A stretch of DNA of 64,000 nucleotides from UMGS1649 sp045534225. Its GTDB lineage: Bacteria; Bacillota; Clostridia; TANB77; CAG-465. The DNA lies in the NCBI GenBank assembly GCA_045534225.1, contig JAZSJJ010000009.1, positions 62,001 through 126,000 of the forward strand, read 5' to 3'. The notes beneath the pieces are model-generated. The model was given only the letters and a program-made list of their open reading frames with translations, was not told where the DNA came from and ran no database searches. Below, one piece after another: positions 9,091 to 17,610 of the stretch; the first letter of the stretch is position 1, and the number at the start of each line of letters is the position of its first letter. The translations under genes and the position numbers were made by a program.

Positions 9091-10341
9091 CTATTTGAAT
9101 ATTTTTTCTATTACTCTCTTGCTACAATCTCCACTATCTAAATAAGTGAATCTATTTGTAAATGCTGTATATTTATCGTTATACTTTTTATCATAATCTT
9201 TAATATTTAATATTTCATTTTCAAGTTCATCTTGAGTTTTTACAATTGGTCCTGGAAGTTCCTCTAGTCCAAAGTAGAAATCTCTAAGTTTTCCTTGGTA
9301 TTCGTCAAGATCATACATATAGAATAACATTGGTCTCTTTAAGTTTGCGTAATCAAAGAATACGCTTGAGTAGTCTGTTATTATAATGTCACTTAGTATA
9401 TAACATTCGTTAACATCATCATGACTAGACATATTAAATATAAATCCTTTGTATTTATCAAAATTAAACTGACTTGCAACAAAATAATGTGTTCTAAATA
9501 TTATTACATATTCGTCACTTATTTTTTCTCTTAATCTATCAAAATCTAAATTTAGATCATATGTATAGCCTACACCTGCTTGGTGTTGGTTGTCTCTCCA
9601 AGTTGGAGCATATAGTATAACTTTTTTATCCAGTGGAATACCTAATTCATTTTTAAGTTTTACTACATCTTCTTCTGTATGATTAAATAAATAATCATTT
9701 CTTGGATATCCAAGTTCAACTAATACATCTTCTTTCTTTAATTTTTTAAGATTAAATGCTGATGCAAATTTTTCAGTACAGAATGCTGATGGAGATAACA
9801 TATAATCATATCTCTTAGCATCATCTTCATACTTCTCTTTTATTTCTTTTAATGTATTAAGTGCATTTCCACCTTCAACTTCAATATCAAAACCAAGTCT
9901 TTTAAGTGGTGTACCATGCCAGCATTGTATATATTTTTGAGATTTTTTCTTTATTAAATATTCTGGTAATCTTGAATTTGTAATCCACCATTTAGCTTTA
10001 GCCATATATTTCATAAAGTCTTTAGAACCATATTTAACAACCTTAGTGTTTTTATTTTCTTCTAAATATTTATAATTTGCTTCATCCTTAAAAGCCCATA
10101 CAAACGTATAGTCCTTAAAGAAATCATCTTTTACCATTTCTTTATATAATGCCTTTTGGCTATCTGAGAATGCTCTTCCCATAAAGCTTTCAAATACTAT
10201 AGTTTTATCGTCTACTTTATTTGTTAAATAATATCTAAAATATCTTAACGTTCTATATGCCTTTAATCCTTTTTTTGTTACTACTCTTAATGCTACATTC
10301 TTTTTCGCTGCATCCATTACTTTATTCTTTAATTTACCCAT
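9091..10341 (-). CDS. CDP-glycerol glycerophosphotransferase family protein (TagF/TarL-like)
   Basis: Likely polymerase of the teichoic acid chain, transferring glycerol-phosphate (or ribitol-phosphate) units from the CDP-alditol. The 416-residue sequence shows the classic blocks YIQCWHGTPLKRLG near residue 137, VELGYPRNDYL, ILYAPTWRDNQ, FRTHYF, and DIIITDYSSVFFDYA near residue 318. The short basic N-terminus without membrane helices fits the monotopic membrane association of TagF. It is the first glycosyl-phosphate transferase after tagH in the operon. Only TagD-type activation is present here, which favours glycerol over ribitol as the unit. Confidence 0.9.
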   Translation of the reverse strand: MGKLKNKVMDAAKKNVALRVVTKKGLKAYRTLRYFRYYLTNKVDDKTIVFESFMGRAFSDSQKALYKEMVKDDFFKDYTFVWAFKDEANYKYLEENKNTKVVKYGSKDFMKYMAKAKWWITNSRLPEYLIKKKSQKYIQCWHGTPLKRLGFDIEVEGGNALNTLKEIKEKYEDDAKRYDYMLSPSAFCTEKFASAFNLKKLKKEDVLVELGYPRNDYLFNHTEEDVVKLKNELGIPLDKKVILYAPTWRDNQHQAGVGYTYDLNLDFDRLREKISDEYVIIFRTHYFVASQFNFDKYKGFIFNMSSHDDVNECYILSDIIITDYSSVFFDYANLKRPMLFYMYDLDEYQGKLRDFYFGLEELPGPIVKTQDELENEILNIKDYDKKYNDKYTAFTNRFTYLDSGDCSKRVIEKIFK

Positions 10342-10359
10342 ATATTAACCCCTTTATAC

Positions 10360-11112
10360 TTAATCTAAATTTCTCATATATTCTTCGTATTTTGGTATTA
10401 TATCCTCTGGAGTACCTTGATCCATTATAACACCATCGTTTAGCCAAATTATTTCATTACATAGTTCTTTTAGTGCATTCATACTATGAGATACTATAAC
10501 AACGGTTCTATCCTCTTTAGATATTAATTCTTTCATCTTGTTATAGCTCTTCTCTTTAAACTTAATATCTCCAACACTAAATACTTCGTCTATTAGAAGT
10601 ATATCTGTTTCAAGTATTGCAGTTATTGAGAAAGCAAGTTTAGAATACATACCACTTGAATAAGCTCTAACTGGTTTATGTATTGCTTTACCAAGTTCAG
10701 AAAACTCTATAATACTATCTACTTTTTCTTTTATCTCTTCTTCAGTAAATCCTAAAAGCATGCCAGATAAGAATATATTTTCATATCCAGTAAGTTTTGG
10801 TTGGAATCCAACACCTATAGATAAAAGTGAAATTGTATTATCATATAATTTAATTGTTCCTTTATCTGCTGAGAATATTCCAGCTATAGCCTTAAGCATA
10901 GTAGATTTACCGCTGCCATTTTTACCAACTATACCAACTATCTTTCCTTGTTCTATATCAAAGCTTACACCTTTAACCGCTTCAAAGTATTCTACCTTTG
11001 GTTGTTTCTTTAAGAAAGCTTTTCTTATAGATGTCTTTTTAATATTTCTATAGCATATGTGTAAGTTCTTTACAGATATTGCGTATTTCTTTTTTTCTTC
11101 CACAGCTATCAC
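10360..11112 (-). CDS. tagH: Teichoic acid export ABC transporter, ATP-binding protein
   Basis: ATPase that powers TagG for flipping or export of lipid-linked wall teichoic acid. The 250-residue protein has Walker A GKNGSGKS at about 63-70, the ABC signature YSSGM at 151-155, Walker B ILLIDE at 171-176 and the switch histidine in SHS at about 209. It lacks the C-terminal extension found in Bacillus TagH, so it resembles the shorter polysaccharide-export ATPases. The start is a GTG that overlaps the tagG stop by four bases (GTGA). A second GTG three codons on would change little. Confidence 0.95.
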   Translation of the reverse strand: MIAVEEKKKYAISVKNLHICYRNIKKTSIRKAFLKKQPKVEYFEAVKGVSFDIEQGKIVGIVGKNGSGKSTMLKAIAGIFSADKGTIKLYDNTISLLSIGVGFQPKLTGYENIFLSGMLLGFTEEEIKEKVDSIIEFSELGKAIHKPVRAYSSGMYSKLAFSITAILETDILLIDEVFSVGDIKFKEKSYNKMKELISKEDRTVVIVSHSMNALKELCNEIIWLNDGVIMDQGTPEDIIPKYEEYMRNLD

Positions 11113-11897
11113 CCATTCATTACCTTTACATAGTCATTTTCGTTTTTATATATTAGTCTTACACCCCAAGCTGAAATTGCTAGTCCAATTACTAACCAAA
11201 TTACAAACCATTCAATACTCATATGAGTACCTCTAAGTAAAACATCTCTAGATTGTTCTATTAAAAATGCTGCTGGATTTACTCTAGCAAGTATTGGTCC
11301 ATATGGTGCTTTAATTCTTGTAGATACTGAATAGAATATACCTGAGAAATAGAATGTAAACTTAAGTAATATGTTTACAATATTTACTAAATCTTCAAAG
11401 AATACTCCATAGTTAGATAATATTACACACACTCCAAATGTTAATATAAATAGCAATATTAATATTGGTACCATTTCTAACATAGTAAATGCTATTGGGA
11501 CTCTGTATATTAACATTATTCCTGCAACTATTAGTAATGATATTATCAACTTGAAGAAATTCACTAGTAGTTTAACTATTACTAGTATAAACTTAGGTAG
11601 ATAAACCTTAGTTACTATGTTCTTGTTTGAAGATATCGTTTTTACAGATGCTGTCATACATTTATTGATAAATGTCCATATTGTGTTTCCTATAAACACA
11701 AACGCTAACATATATTGTTCTTTAGCATTAAATATGTACGTACATAAAAATGCATATATTAGCATAAAGCAGAATGGTTCTAAAAACCACCACATCCATC
11801 CTAGGTATGAACCTGCAACTTCAGATTTTAATTCTGCTTTTGCAGCATATATTGTATATTTATAATATTTCTTTATATCGTTTATAAATCGTTTCAT
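11109..11897 (-). CDS. tagG: Teichoic acid export ABC transporter, permease
   Basis: ABC-2 type polysaccharide permease with a cytoplasmic, basic N-terminus and six predicted membrane segments (for example WWFLEPFCFMLIYAFLC near residue 35 and the last near residue 240). The pairing with the downstream ATPase and the CDP-glycerol genes fixes the substrate as teichoic acid precursor. The frame is open from a TTG at 11921, but the ATG at 11897 has a GGAGG at a 5-base distance and is preferred, giving 262 residues. It is the first gene of the seven-gene operon. Confidence 0.94.
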   Translation of the reverse strand: MKRFINDIKKYYKYTIYAAKAELKSEVAGSYLGWMWWFLEPFCFMLIYAFLCTYIFNAKEQYMLAFVFIGNTIWTFINKCMTASVKTISSNKNIVTKVYLPKFILVIVKLLVNFFKLIISLLIVAGIMLIYRVPIAFTMLEMVPILILLFILTFGVCVILSNYGVFFEDLVNIVNILLKFTFYFSGIFYSVSTRIKAPYGPILARVNPAAFLIEQSRDVLLRGTHMSIEWFVIWLVIGLAISAWGVRLIYKNENDYVKVMNG

Positions 11898-11957
11898 TTT
11901 TCCTCCGAAAACGTCATACAATTAGGCGCAATAAGGCCTATAATTATACACTATTTA

Positions 11958-11986
11958 ATTATACTATATTTCGACCGTTATTGCAA
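11958..11986 (-). promoter_or_regulatory. Promoter of the teichoic acid operon
   Basis: TTGCAA (11986-11981), 17-base spacer, TATAAT (11963-11958). The leader is about 50 bases long before the tagG start at 11897. No other clear promoter was seen between the seven tag genes. Confidence 0.8.
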
Positions 11987-12005
11987 GGAAAATGGCATAA
12001 AAAAA

Positions 12006-12051
12006 GCGCCCTTAAAAGGCGCAAAAAAGGGCTAGCATTAGCTAACCCTTT
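12006..12051 (-). terminator. Tandem terminators after the FAD-dependent dehydrogenase
   Basis: Two hairpins in series on the minus strand: AAAGGG..CCCTTT (12051-12026) followed by TTTTTT, then GCGCC..GGCGC (12022-12006) followed by TTTTTTT. Both end transcription from the gene at 12064. Confidence 0.85.
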
Positions 12052-12063
12052 CTCACTCTATTT

Positions 12064-13497
12064 TTAGAGAGTAATGTCCTTAGCGAGAACTCTTGCAAGA
12101 TGCACTCCAGAAATGGATGCTTGCATAAGTCCACGCGTAAGACCACCACCGTCTCCAATAGAATACAGACCCTTTACGCTGGTTTCAAAATTATTATCAG
12201 TGATAATTTCATTGGAATAGAATTTGATTTCCGGCGAATAAAGGAGATTGTCTGAGCTTGCAAAACCAGGAACAACATTGTCCACCATGCGGATGAACTC
12301 CAAAATGTTAGTCATAGTTCTATAGCCCAAAGCTTGTGTTACATCGCCTGCAACTGCAGTTTGTAACGTAGGAACGACACTGTTCTTCTTAAGCCAATAC
12401 TCATGTGTTCTGTGACCACTTAAGATATCTCCAAGCCTTTGTACCAGTACCTGTCCATTTGCCAGCAGATTGGAGTTTTTGGCAATGTTTCTTCCATAAA
12501 GAAGAGGCTGGTCAAAGGGATAACTGAAGTGATGAGAACAAAGAATGGCAAGATTGGTGTTGTTGCTCTTCTTTTCTTTGTACGAGTGTCCATTAACAAG
12601 GGTAAGTCCGCCATCATACACCTCTGCGGACACAAATCCGCTAGGATTCTGACAGAAAGTTCTTACCTTGTCTTCGTACGGCTTAGGCCTTGCAACAAAC
12701 TTCGCTTCGTACATTGCTTTGTTGACTTCAGCCATAATGTGATCAGGAAGCTCATAGCGAATACCGATGTCTACAACTCCAGAACGGTTTTTGATGTTGT
12801 GTTTTGCACACATCTCAGAAAGCCACTTAGCGCCCTTGCGTCCTACAGCGATAGCAACCTTATCTCCATAATAGGTTTCCTTGAAAGTGTCAATCACAGC
12901 ACTGTGTACATACACGCCTGTCACTACACCTTCCTTTACCATTAGGTCTTCTACTACAGTTTCCATAAGGATATCTACACCAAGTCTTTCAAGTTCACCT
13001 TGCATAGCCTTATACAGTTCATGAGACTTTTCTGTTCCTAAATGCCTAATAGGAATAGAAATGAGGTCAACGCCATACTTTCTTGCACGTTCTTTGTATG
13101 CCGCGATAACGTCCAAATCAGATACGCCCTCAAGTCTTGTATCTGCACCAAAGTCCAGATAAATACCATCTGTATAGTCTATAAGTTCCTTGGTATACTC
13201 TACCCCAAGATATTCCTGAACGGAACCACCAACGCGGATTTCTTCATCCTCGTGGTCATAAAGACTGAGCTTTCCATCTGAAAATGCTCCTGCACCAGAA
13301 AAGCCATTTGTGATATGGCAAAACGGCTTACATTTTACGCACTTACCTCCACTTGATACAGGGCATACTCTTTTTTCTACCCGTCTACCTTGATCAATCA
13401 AGAGAACCTTTGAATCAGGCTTTCTTTTCATGAGTTCGTAGCAAAGGAAGATTCCGGAAGGCCCTGCGCCTACAACGATTAAATCATACCTTTTCAT
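12064..13497 (-). CDS. NAD(P)/FAD-dependent dehydrogenase, COG2509-like
   Basis: A 477-residue flavoprotein. The N-terminal dinucleotide-binding motif is VVGAGPSGIF (about 9-18), followed by a cysteine-rich stretch (CPVSSGGKCVKCKPFC, about 45-60) and a C-terminal FAD block ending in YSIGDGGGLTRGLMQAS. This arrangement fits the widespread, uncharacterised FAD-dependent dehydrogenases of COG2509. The reaction is unknown; the clustered cysteines could be redox active or bind a metal. It is a single-gene unit with its own consensus promoter, a palindrome in its leader and two terminators. Codon use is clearly GC-richer than in the genes on both sides, suggesting acquisition or different selection. 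Confidence 0.88.
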   Translation of the reverse strand: MKRYDLIVVGAGPSGIFLCYELMKRKPDSKVLLIDQGRRVEKRVCPVSSGGKCVKCKPFCHITNGFSGAGAFSDGKLSLYDHEDEEIRVGGSVQEYLGVEYTKELIDYTDGIYLDFGADTRLEGVSDLDVIAAYKERARKYGVDLISIPIRHLGTEKSHELYKAMQGELERLGVDILMETVVEDLMVKEGVVTGVYVHSAVIDTFKETYYGDKVAIAVGRKGAKWLSEMCAKHNIKNRSGVVDIGIRYELPDHIMAEVNKAMYEAKFVARPKPYEDKVRTFCQNPSGFVSAEVYDGGLTLVNGHSYKEKKSNNTNLAILCSHHFSYPFDQPLLYGRNIAKNSNLLANGQVLVQRLGDILSGHRTHEYWLKKNSVVPTLQTAVAGDVTQALGYRTMTNILEFIRMVDNVVPGFASSDNLLYSPEIKFYSNEIITDNNFETSVKGLYSIGDGGGLTRGLMQASISGVHLARVLAKDITL

Positions 13498-13560
13498 CTA
13501 TATGTCTCCTTTTGTCTTGTAATAATTTAGTATATATAAATAGGTTTCCCTAGTAACTCC

Positions 13561-13582
13561 TATCTAGCAAGTTTGCTAGATA
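13561..13582 (-). promoter_or_regulatory. Palindrome in the leader of the FAD-dependent dehydrogenase
   Basis: A perfect inverted repeat with 10-base arms (TATCTAGCAA and TTGCTAGATA) around GT. It lies about 16-37 bases after the expected transcription start, where a repressor could bind as DNA or a hairpin could form in the mRNA. It has no T-run, so it is not a terminator. Confidence 0.5.
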
Positions 13583-13603
13583 TGCTCCAAATCTGCCGTT
13601 AGA

Positions 13604-13632
13604 ATTATACACCACGGTTTTTCTTATGTCAA
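13604..13632 (-). promoter_or_regulatory. Consensus promoter of the FAD-dependent dehydrogenase
   Basis: TTGACA (13632-13627), 17-base spacer ending in TG-G-TG, TATAAT (13609-13604). Both hexamers match the vegetative consensus exactly. Confidence 0.85.
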
Positions 13633-13665
13633 GTTGATACTAATTTGTCTATTAACGAACATAAA

Positions 13666-13689
13666 AAAGAGAGTATCTCTACTCTCTTT
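13666..13689 (-). terminator. Terminator after radical SAM protein
   Basis: AAAGAGAGTA/TACTCTCTTT hairpin overlapping the stop codon at 13688 and followed on the minus strand by TTTTTT. Confidence 0.85.
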
Positions 13690-14539
13690 ATATACTTTCT
13701 CTATATTCACACTTTTTACAAAGTTCTTCAACACATTTATTGTCTTTAAAACCTTGTAATATATCCTGCGCTCTTTTGCTATTTAATATATTTTCTAAAG
13801 AATCATTAAATATATTTCCTAAAGGAATATCTCCATTATTATCTACGCAACACGGTACTACAGTTCCATCTACAAGTATTGCTATTTGTGCTTTAAGTCC
13901 ATAACATGTCCCTTTTTCGTTCTCTTTTTCTTTCTTTAAATCCGGCCACTCAAAAGGAGTTTTTATGCTTAAAAAAACATTTTCTCTTAGCTTCTTATCT
14001 CTTTCATATGGTTCATTTACAAGATTTGTACCATATACCTTTTCTAGATACTCTAATATTTCTTTATTTGAACTCTTTGTTTGATTCCATAATTTATATC
14101 TAATTATTGTTCCTTGGCTAGCAAGTTCATTAGAAATACTAACTACATTTTCTATATAGTTGTTCAATCTTTCTAATTCTTCTTCACTAGTGTTTTCATC
14201 TTTCTCAAAACTATGTAAAGACAAGTTTAATTGGCGTATATTCGCATTCTTAATTATATCTTTTTTACTTTCTAGCATTGTTCCATTAGTAGATATATTT
14301 ATCTTAAGATCATATTTATTACAAATATTTAATATATCTTCTAGTTCTTTATGTATTAGCGGTTCGCCTTTAACATGTAAATATACATAATCTGTATATT
14401 TTATTATTTCGCGAGCAATATGTTCAAATTTATCTTTAGACATAAAAGCCTTTGCCCTGGCTGTTTCAGGGCAAAAGCTACAATGCATATTACAAATATT
14501 TGTTATTTCCACATATATCTTTCTAAATCTTTTCATCAT
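13688..14539 (-). CDS. Radical SAM protein with SPASM-type C-terminus
   Basis: A 283-residue radical SAM enzyme. The 4Fe-4S cluster motif CxxxCxxC is at residues 16-23 (CNMHCSFC), followed by the GEP-type SAM-binding motif (KGEPLI, about 57-62). The C-terminal 60 residues contain CYGLK, PCCVD and CVEELCKKC, the pattern of SPASM/Twitch auxiliary cluster domains, which often occur in enzymes that modify peptides or proteins. No precursor peptide was seen close by. It follows smpB by 12 bases and is the last gene of the unit. The substrate is unknown. Confidence 0.88.
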   Translation of the reverse strand: MMKRFRKIYVEITNICNMHCSFCPETARAKAFMSKDKFEHIAREIIKYTDYVYLHVKGEPLIHKELEDILNICNKYDLKINISTNGTMLESKKDIIKNANIRQLNLSLHSFEKDENTSEEELERLNNYIENVVSISNELASQGTIIRYKLWNQTKSSNKEILEYLEKVYGTNLVNEPYERDKKLRENVFLSIKTPFEWPDLKKEKENEKGTCYGLKAQIAILVDGTVVPCCVDNNGDIPLGNIFNDSLENILNSKRAQDILQGFKDNKCVEELCKKCEYRESI

Positions 14540-14551
14540 AATATATACATC

Positions 14552-14998
14552 CTATATGTTATTTTTCATTGCTTGTGCCATTTTAAGCTTAGCATCTCTT
14601 TCTTTTATGCTTTCACGTTTATCATATAGTTTTTTACCTTTACATAGAGCTAGTTCTACCTTAACATATCCGTGTTCAAATCCCATTTTGTATGGAACTA
14701 ATGTAAAACCACCTTGTGTTACTTTTCCTAAAAGTCTAGAGATTTCTTCTTTATGCATAAGAAGTTTTCTATTTCTCATTTCATCTACATTATTTCTATT
14801 TCCTTGTTCATAATGAGCAATGTATACATTCTTAAGCCACACTTCACCTTTTTCTATAAGTGCAAATCCATCTTTAAGATTTACTTTTGCTTGTCTTATA
14901 GATTTAACTTCTGTTCCTTTTAGCTCTATTCCACAAGTATATGTTTCTAACACTTCGTATTTAAAGTTTAGTTCTCTATTTGTTGCTAATACTTTCAT
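14552..14998 (-). CDS. smpB: SsrA-binding protein
   Basis: Binds tmRNA and delivers it to stalled ribosomes in trans-translation. The 148 residues cover the whole family: NRELNFKYEVLETYTCGIELKGTEVKS is split here between beta strands from about residue 7, then GEVWLKNVYIAHYEQGN, RKLLMHKEEI and a basic C-terminal tail (KKLYDKRESIKERDAK) that forms a helix in the ribosomal A site. The ssrA gene itself is not in the window. It sits between two radical SAM genes with 12- and 24-base gaps. Confidence 0.97.
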   Translation of the reverse strand: MKVLATNRELNFKYEVLETYTCGIELKGTEVKSIRQAKVNLKDGFALIEKGEVWLKNVYIAHYEQGNRNNVDEMRNRKLLMHKEEISRLLGKVTQGGFTLVPYKMGFEHGYVKVELALCKGKKLYDKRESIKERDAKLKMAQAMKNNI

Positions 14999-15022
14999 TC
15001 CTACTCCTTAAATAATTACAAT

Positions 15023-16744
15023 TTATTCTTTATGTTTTATTCTAGTTAAATATATTCTCCTTAATTCTTCTGTAGTTGTATTTGTTTTAATATTATCCCA
15101 TGGTAATAAAAGTTTATCGTTTTGTTCTTCAAGATATTTTTTAAGTTCTATTCCATTTTTAGTAAGTCCAACTTGCCAATTCTCTTTATCAAAAGCAGCA
15201 GACATCATATCAAATCTTGCCCCTTGTTTCCAAGCCTCATATATTACCTGACCTACTTCTCTTCCACCACGAGCCAGTAATGTAGATATTTCCGTTTGCT
15301 TTCCATCTTCATTATTAATTACTACATCTTGGTTTTTATTTTTTTCTAAAATATATTTTGTTTTTATCTCTATTTTTTCAGATGAATTTACGGCACACCA
15401 CTGCGATGGAGTATGTGGCTTTACATTAAAGTTTGTAAGCTTGATTTCCACAATATACTTATCCGGAGATTTTGCATACACTTCTTTATACACATCACAC
15501 ACTTTGTTTGCTGTGTCTAACATCACTTTGAAATCTTCATAGTTTTCACCTGGTATGCCCAGAATATATTCTAAACGGACTTTATCAAAATCCGATTTGA
15601 ATATTTCTCTTGCCACATCAAGTATATCCGCTTCATTCATTCCAAAGCCTATTTTTTCTCTTAAAGCTTCAGTTGGCGCACCCGCCATTATTGTTGGATA
15701 ATTGCCTTTAATATCTAAATATTTTAATGCCCACAAATTATCTTTATCTAATCTCATATCAGAAAAAGATATTGTTTTTATTTTAGGCTTTTCTATGTCT
15801 TTTAGTCTATATATAACTTCCGGATAACCAGTATAATCCATATGACAATTAGAATATAACTTTACATCCAAATTACCCGTTGTATCCATTAGTTTCTGCG
15901 CCTTTATTACTGCTTTGTCTACACTAATATTTTGCATTTCTCCATATATGTATCTATTAGCGCAGTTTATACAATTTCTGTTACAACCCTTTGTTAAAGT
16001 TATTTTAGATTTGTTGTCCATTACTGGTATAGATGGTATAACATAGTTTTTAATATATTGTTCTTCATTAACATTTTCATAAACCATATTAACAATTTGA
16101 TCATCATCTGTTACATCTGGAATGTATACTCCGGGAATATATTTCATAGATTCAAGCATATCTTTTTTAGTTACATTAATTCCCTCTTTACCATGTTTGT
16201 ATGCATCCATAACTTCGTTTATTACCTTGTTAGGTTCGCCAATTATGTATAAATCCGCAAAATCTTCCATCGGTTTAGGATTTAACACAGCACTACCTGT
16301 TAATACTACGAGTGGGAAGCCCTCTTTTCTTCTTTCTCTTAAACATGGTACCCCGCCCATATTTAACATATTAAGTATATTTGTATACATTAATTCGTTT
16401 GATACAAGAAATATTATTACATCCATATCCCTTAACGATGTTTTAGATTCTAGAGTCGCAAGTTTCTCATCTTTATTTCTTATAAGAGATTCGTAGTCTA
16501 TAACTGGCGCAAAAACCCTCTCAGCCCAAACATCTCTTCTCAAATTTAACGTATAGTATAACTTGTTAAAATCGTTGTCTGAAAACCCCAATTCGTACAT
16601 AGTAGGGACAGCGAGCGCAACCCTACTTGTTACTTGATATTTGTTTTTTATTACACTTCTTGCTTCTCCGCCCGTATATCTAGCTGGTGTATCTACATAT
16701 TTTAATTCGTTTAATCCTACCACTTTTTCCTCCGTTATTCCCAA
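15023..16744 (-). CDS. Radical SAM protein, TIGR03960-like (B12-binding-like N-terminus)
   Basis: A 573-residue protein. The N-terminal region (YTGGEARSVIK, VALAVPTMYELGFS, then a Rossmann-like part with VIIFLVSNELMYTNILNML) matches the uncharacterised radical SAM family whose N-terminus looks like a B12-binding fold. The cluster motif is C254-C258-C261 (CNRNCINC). In many Bacillota and other bacteria relatives of this protein occur beside ribosome-related genes. The part with DUF2344 that often follows is missing here. It overlaps the upstream metallopeptidase gene by 10 bases. Function is unknown. Confidence 0.82.
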   Translation of the reverse strand: MGITEEKVVGLNELKYVDTPARYTGGEARSVIKNKYQVTSRVALAVPTMYELGFSDNDFNKLYYTLNLRRDVWAERVFAPVIDYESLIRNKDEKLATLESKTSLRDMDVIIFLVSNELMYTNILNMLNMGGVPCLRERRKEGFPLVVLTGSAVLNPKPMEDFADLYIIGEPNKVINEVMDAYKHGKEGINVTKKDMLESMKYIPGVYIPDVTDDDQIVNMVYENVNEEQYIKNYVIPSIPVMDNKSKITLTKGCNRNCINCANRYIYGEMQNISVDKAVIKAQKLMDTTGNLDVKLYSNCHMDYTGYPEVIYRLKDIEKPKIKTISFSDMRLDKDNLWALKYLDIKGNYPTIMAGAPTEALREKIGFGMNEADILDVAREIFKSDFDKVRLEYILGIPGENYEDFKVMLDTANKVCDVYKEVYAKSPDKYIVEIKLTNFNVKPHTPSQWCAVNSSEKIEIKTKYILEKNKNQDVVINNEDGKQTEISTLLARGGREVGQVIYEAWKQGARFDMMSAAFDKENWQVGLTKNGIELKKYLEEQNDKLLLPWDNIKTNTTTEELRRIYLTRIKHKE

Positions 16745-17610
16745 GCTAAAGTTTCATTTTTTCTAACAGACTCAAATGAACTGTTTAATACTCTAATTAT
16801 TAAGTTCATTTTAGACTTAATATTTTCTCCTTCGTTAAAGAATGTCTCCATTTTATTAGCAGTCATCATTTCTGCAAACGTTTCTGCTCTATCCTCTTTT
16901 TCTGAATACTTAGCATATGCAGTTACAAAGTGCGCTCCACTTTGTCCGCTATATACATACTTTGTAGTCAAAGAATTTACATTGTTTGTATACTTAAATC
17001 CATGTGGATTGTATTTATTCCACATAGCATATCTTTCTGCCGTTTCAAGTTTTATGTAATAATCTAATATATGATAAAACTCATGGTGAAACGCTCTTTG
17101 TATTTCTATGCCGTTGCTTATATATATATTAAAATGTCCAATTGAGTTCCTATTTGCTAGCGCCTCAATATTATTAGTAAACTTGTCCACCAAATGTATA
17201 CTTACCATATATCCTTTAGACTCTATCTCTCTTATAATATCCTCTGGATATTTAGTAAGCGCACTTGTTATTGCTCTTAACATAGAGAATATTTCAGACT
17301 TATCTGTTATGTTAGTAGCATTTACACTTGCTGCATTTACTCCTTCGCCATAATATATATCCACACCATATTGTTCCTCAATAGTATTAGAAATAGCTAG
17401 ATTCATTCTATTAATATCTAGATTAGTATTTTGCTCTATTATATCTATATTTTCTAAATCTACTCTAGTATTGTTTGCAGTTATTACAAAGAATAATCTC
17501 ACACCACCAACTATTGTTACTATCGTAAAGAATATACATAGTGAAACGATAGCGGCATATTCTCTAGGCATTTTCTTTTCTTTCTTTTCCATAGCCACCT
17601 CGTTACTCAT
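16735..17610 (-). CDS. Membrane-anchored putative zinc metallopeptidase
   Basis: A 291-residue protein with a short basic cytoplasmic N-terminus, one membrane helix at about residues 20-44 and an outer domain. The zinc motif HExxH is at 176-180 (HEFYH, in RAFHHEFYHILDYY). A glutamate in EDRAETFAEMM about 60 residues on is a good candidate third ligand, as in gluzincin-like enzymes. No known family was recognised with confidence. It overlaps the upstream membrane protein gene by 8 bases and the downstream radical SAM gene by 10, so the three are probably made together. An alternative start six codons downstream (17592) has a GAGGTGG site close by. Confidence 0.72.
   Translation of the reverse strand: MSNEVAMEKKEKKMPREYAAIVSLCIFFTIVTIVGGVRLFFVITANNTRVDLENIDIIEQNTNLDINRMNLAISNTIEEQYGVDIYYGEGVNAASVNATNITDKSEIFSMLRAITSALTKYPEDIIREIESKGYMVSIHLVDKFTNNIEALANRNSIGHFNIYISNGIEIQRAFHHEFYHILDYYIKLETAERYAMWNKYNPHGFKYTNNVNSLTTKYVYSGQSGAHFVTAYAKYSEKEDRAETFAEMMTANKMETFFNEGENIKSKMNLIIRVLNSSFESVRKNETLAWE

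Noticed and set aside
4520..11990. AATTAGGCGC occurring near the promoters at both ends of the teichoic acid operon
   Set aside because: Only ten bases and at different places relative to the two promoters; not enough for a shared operator or a duplication boundary.
12439..12945. Plus-strand open frame of 168 codons inside the FAD-dependent dehydrogenase gene
   Set aside because: No ribosome site or family-like pattern; it is the shadow of a well-supported gene on the other strand.
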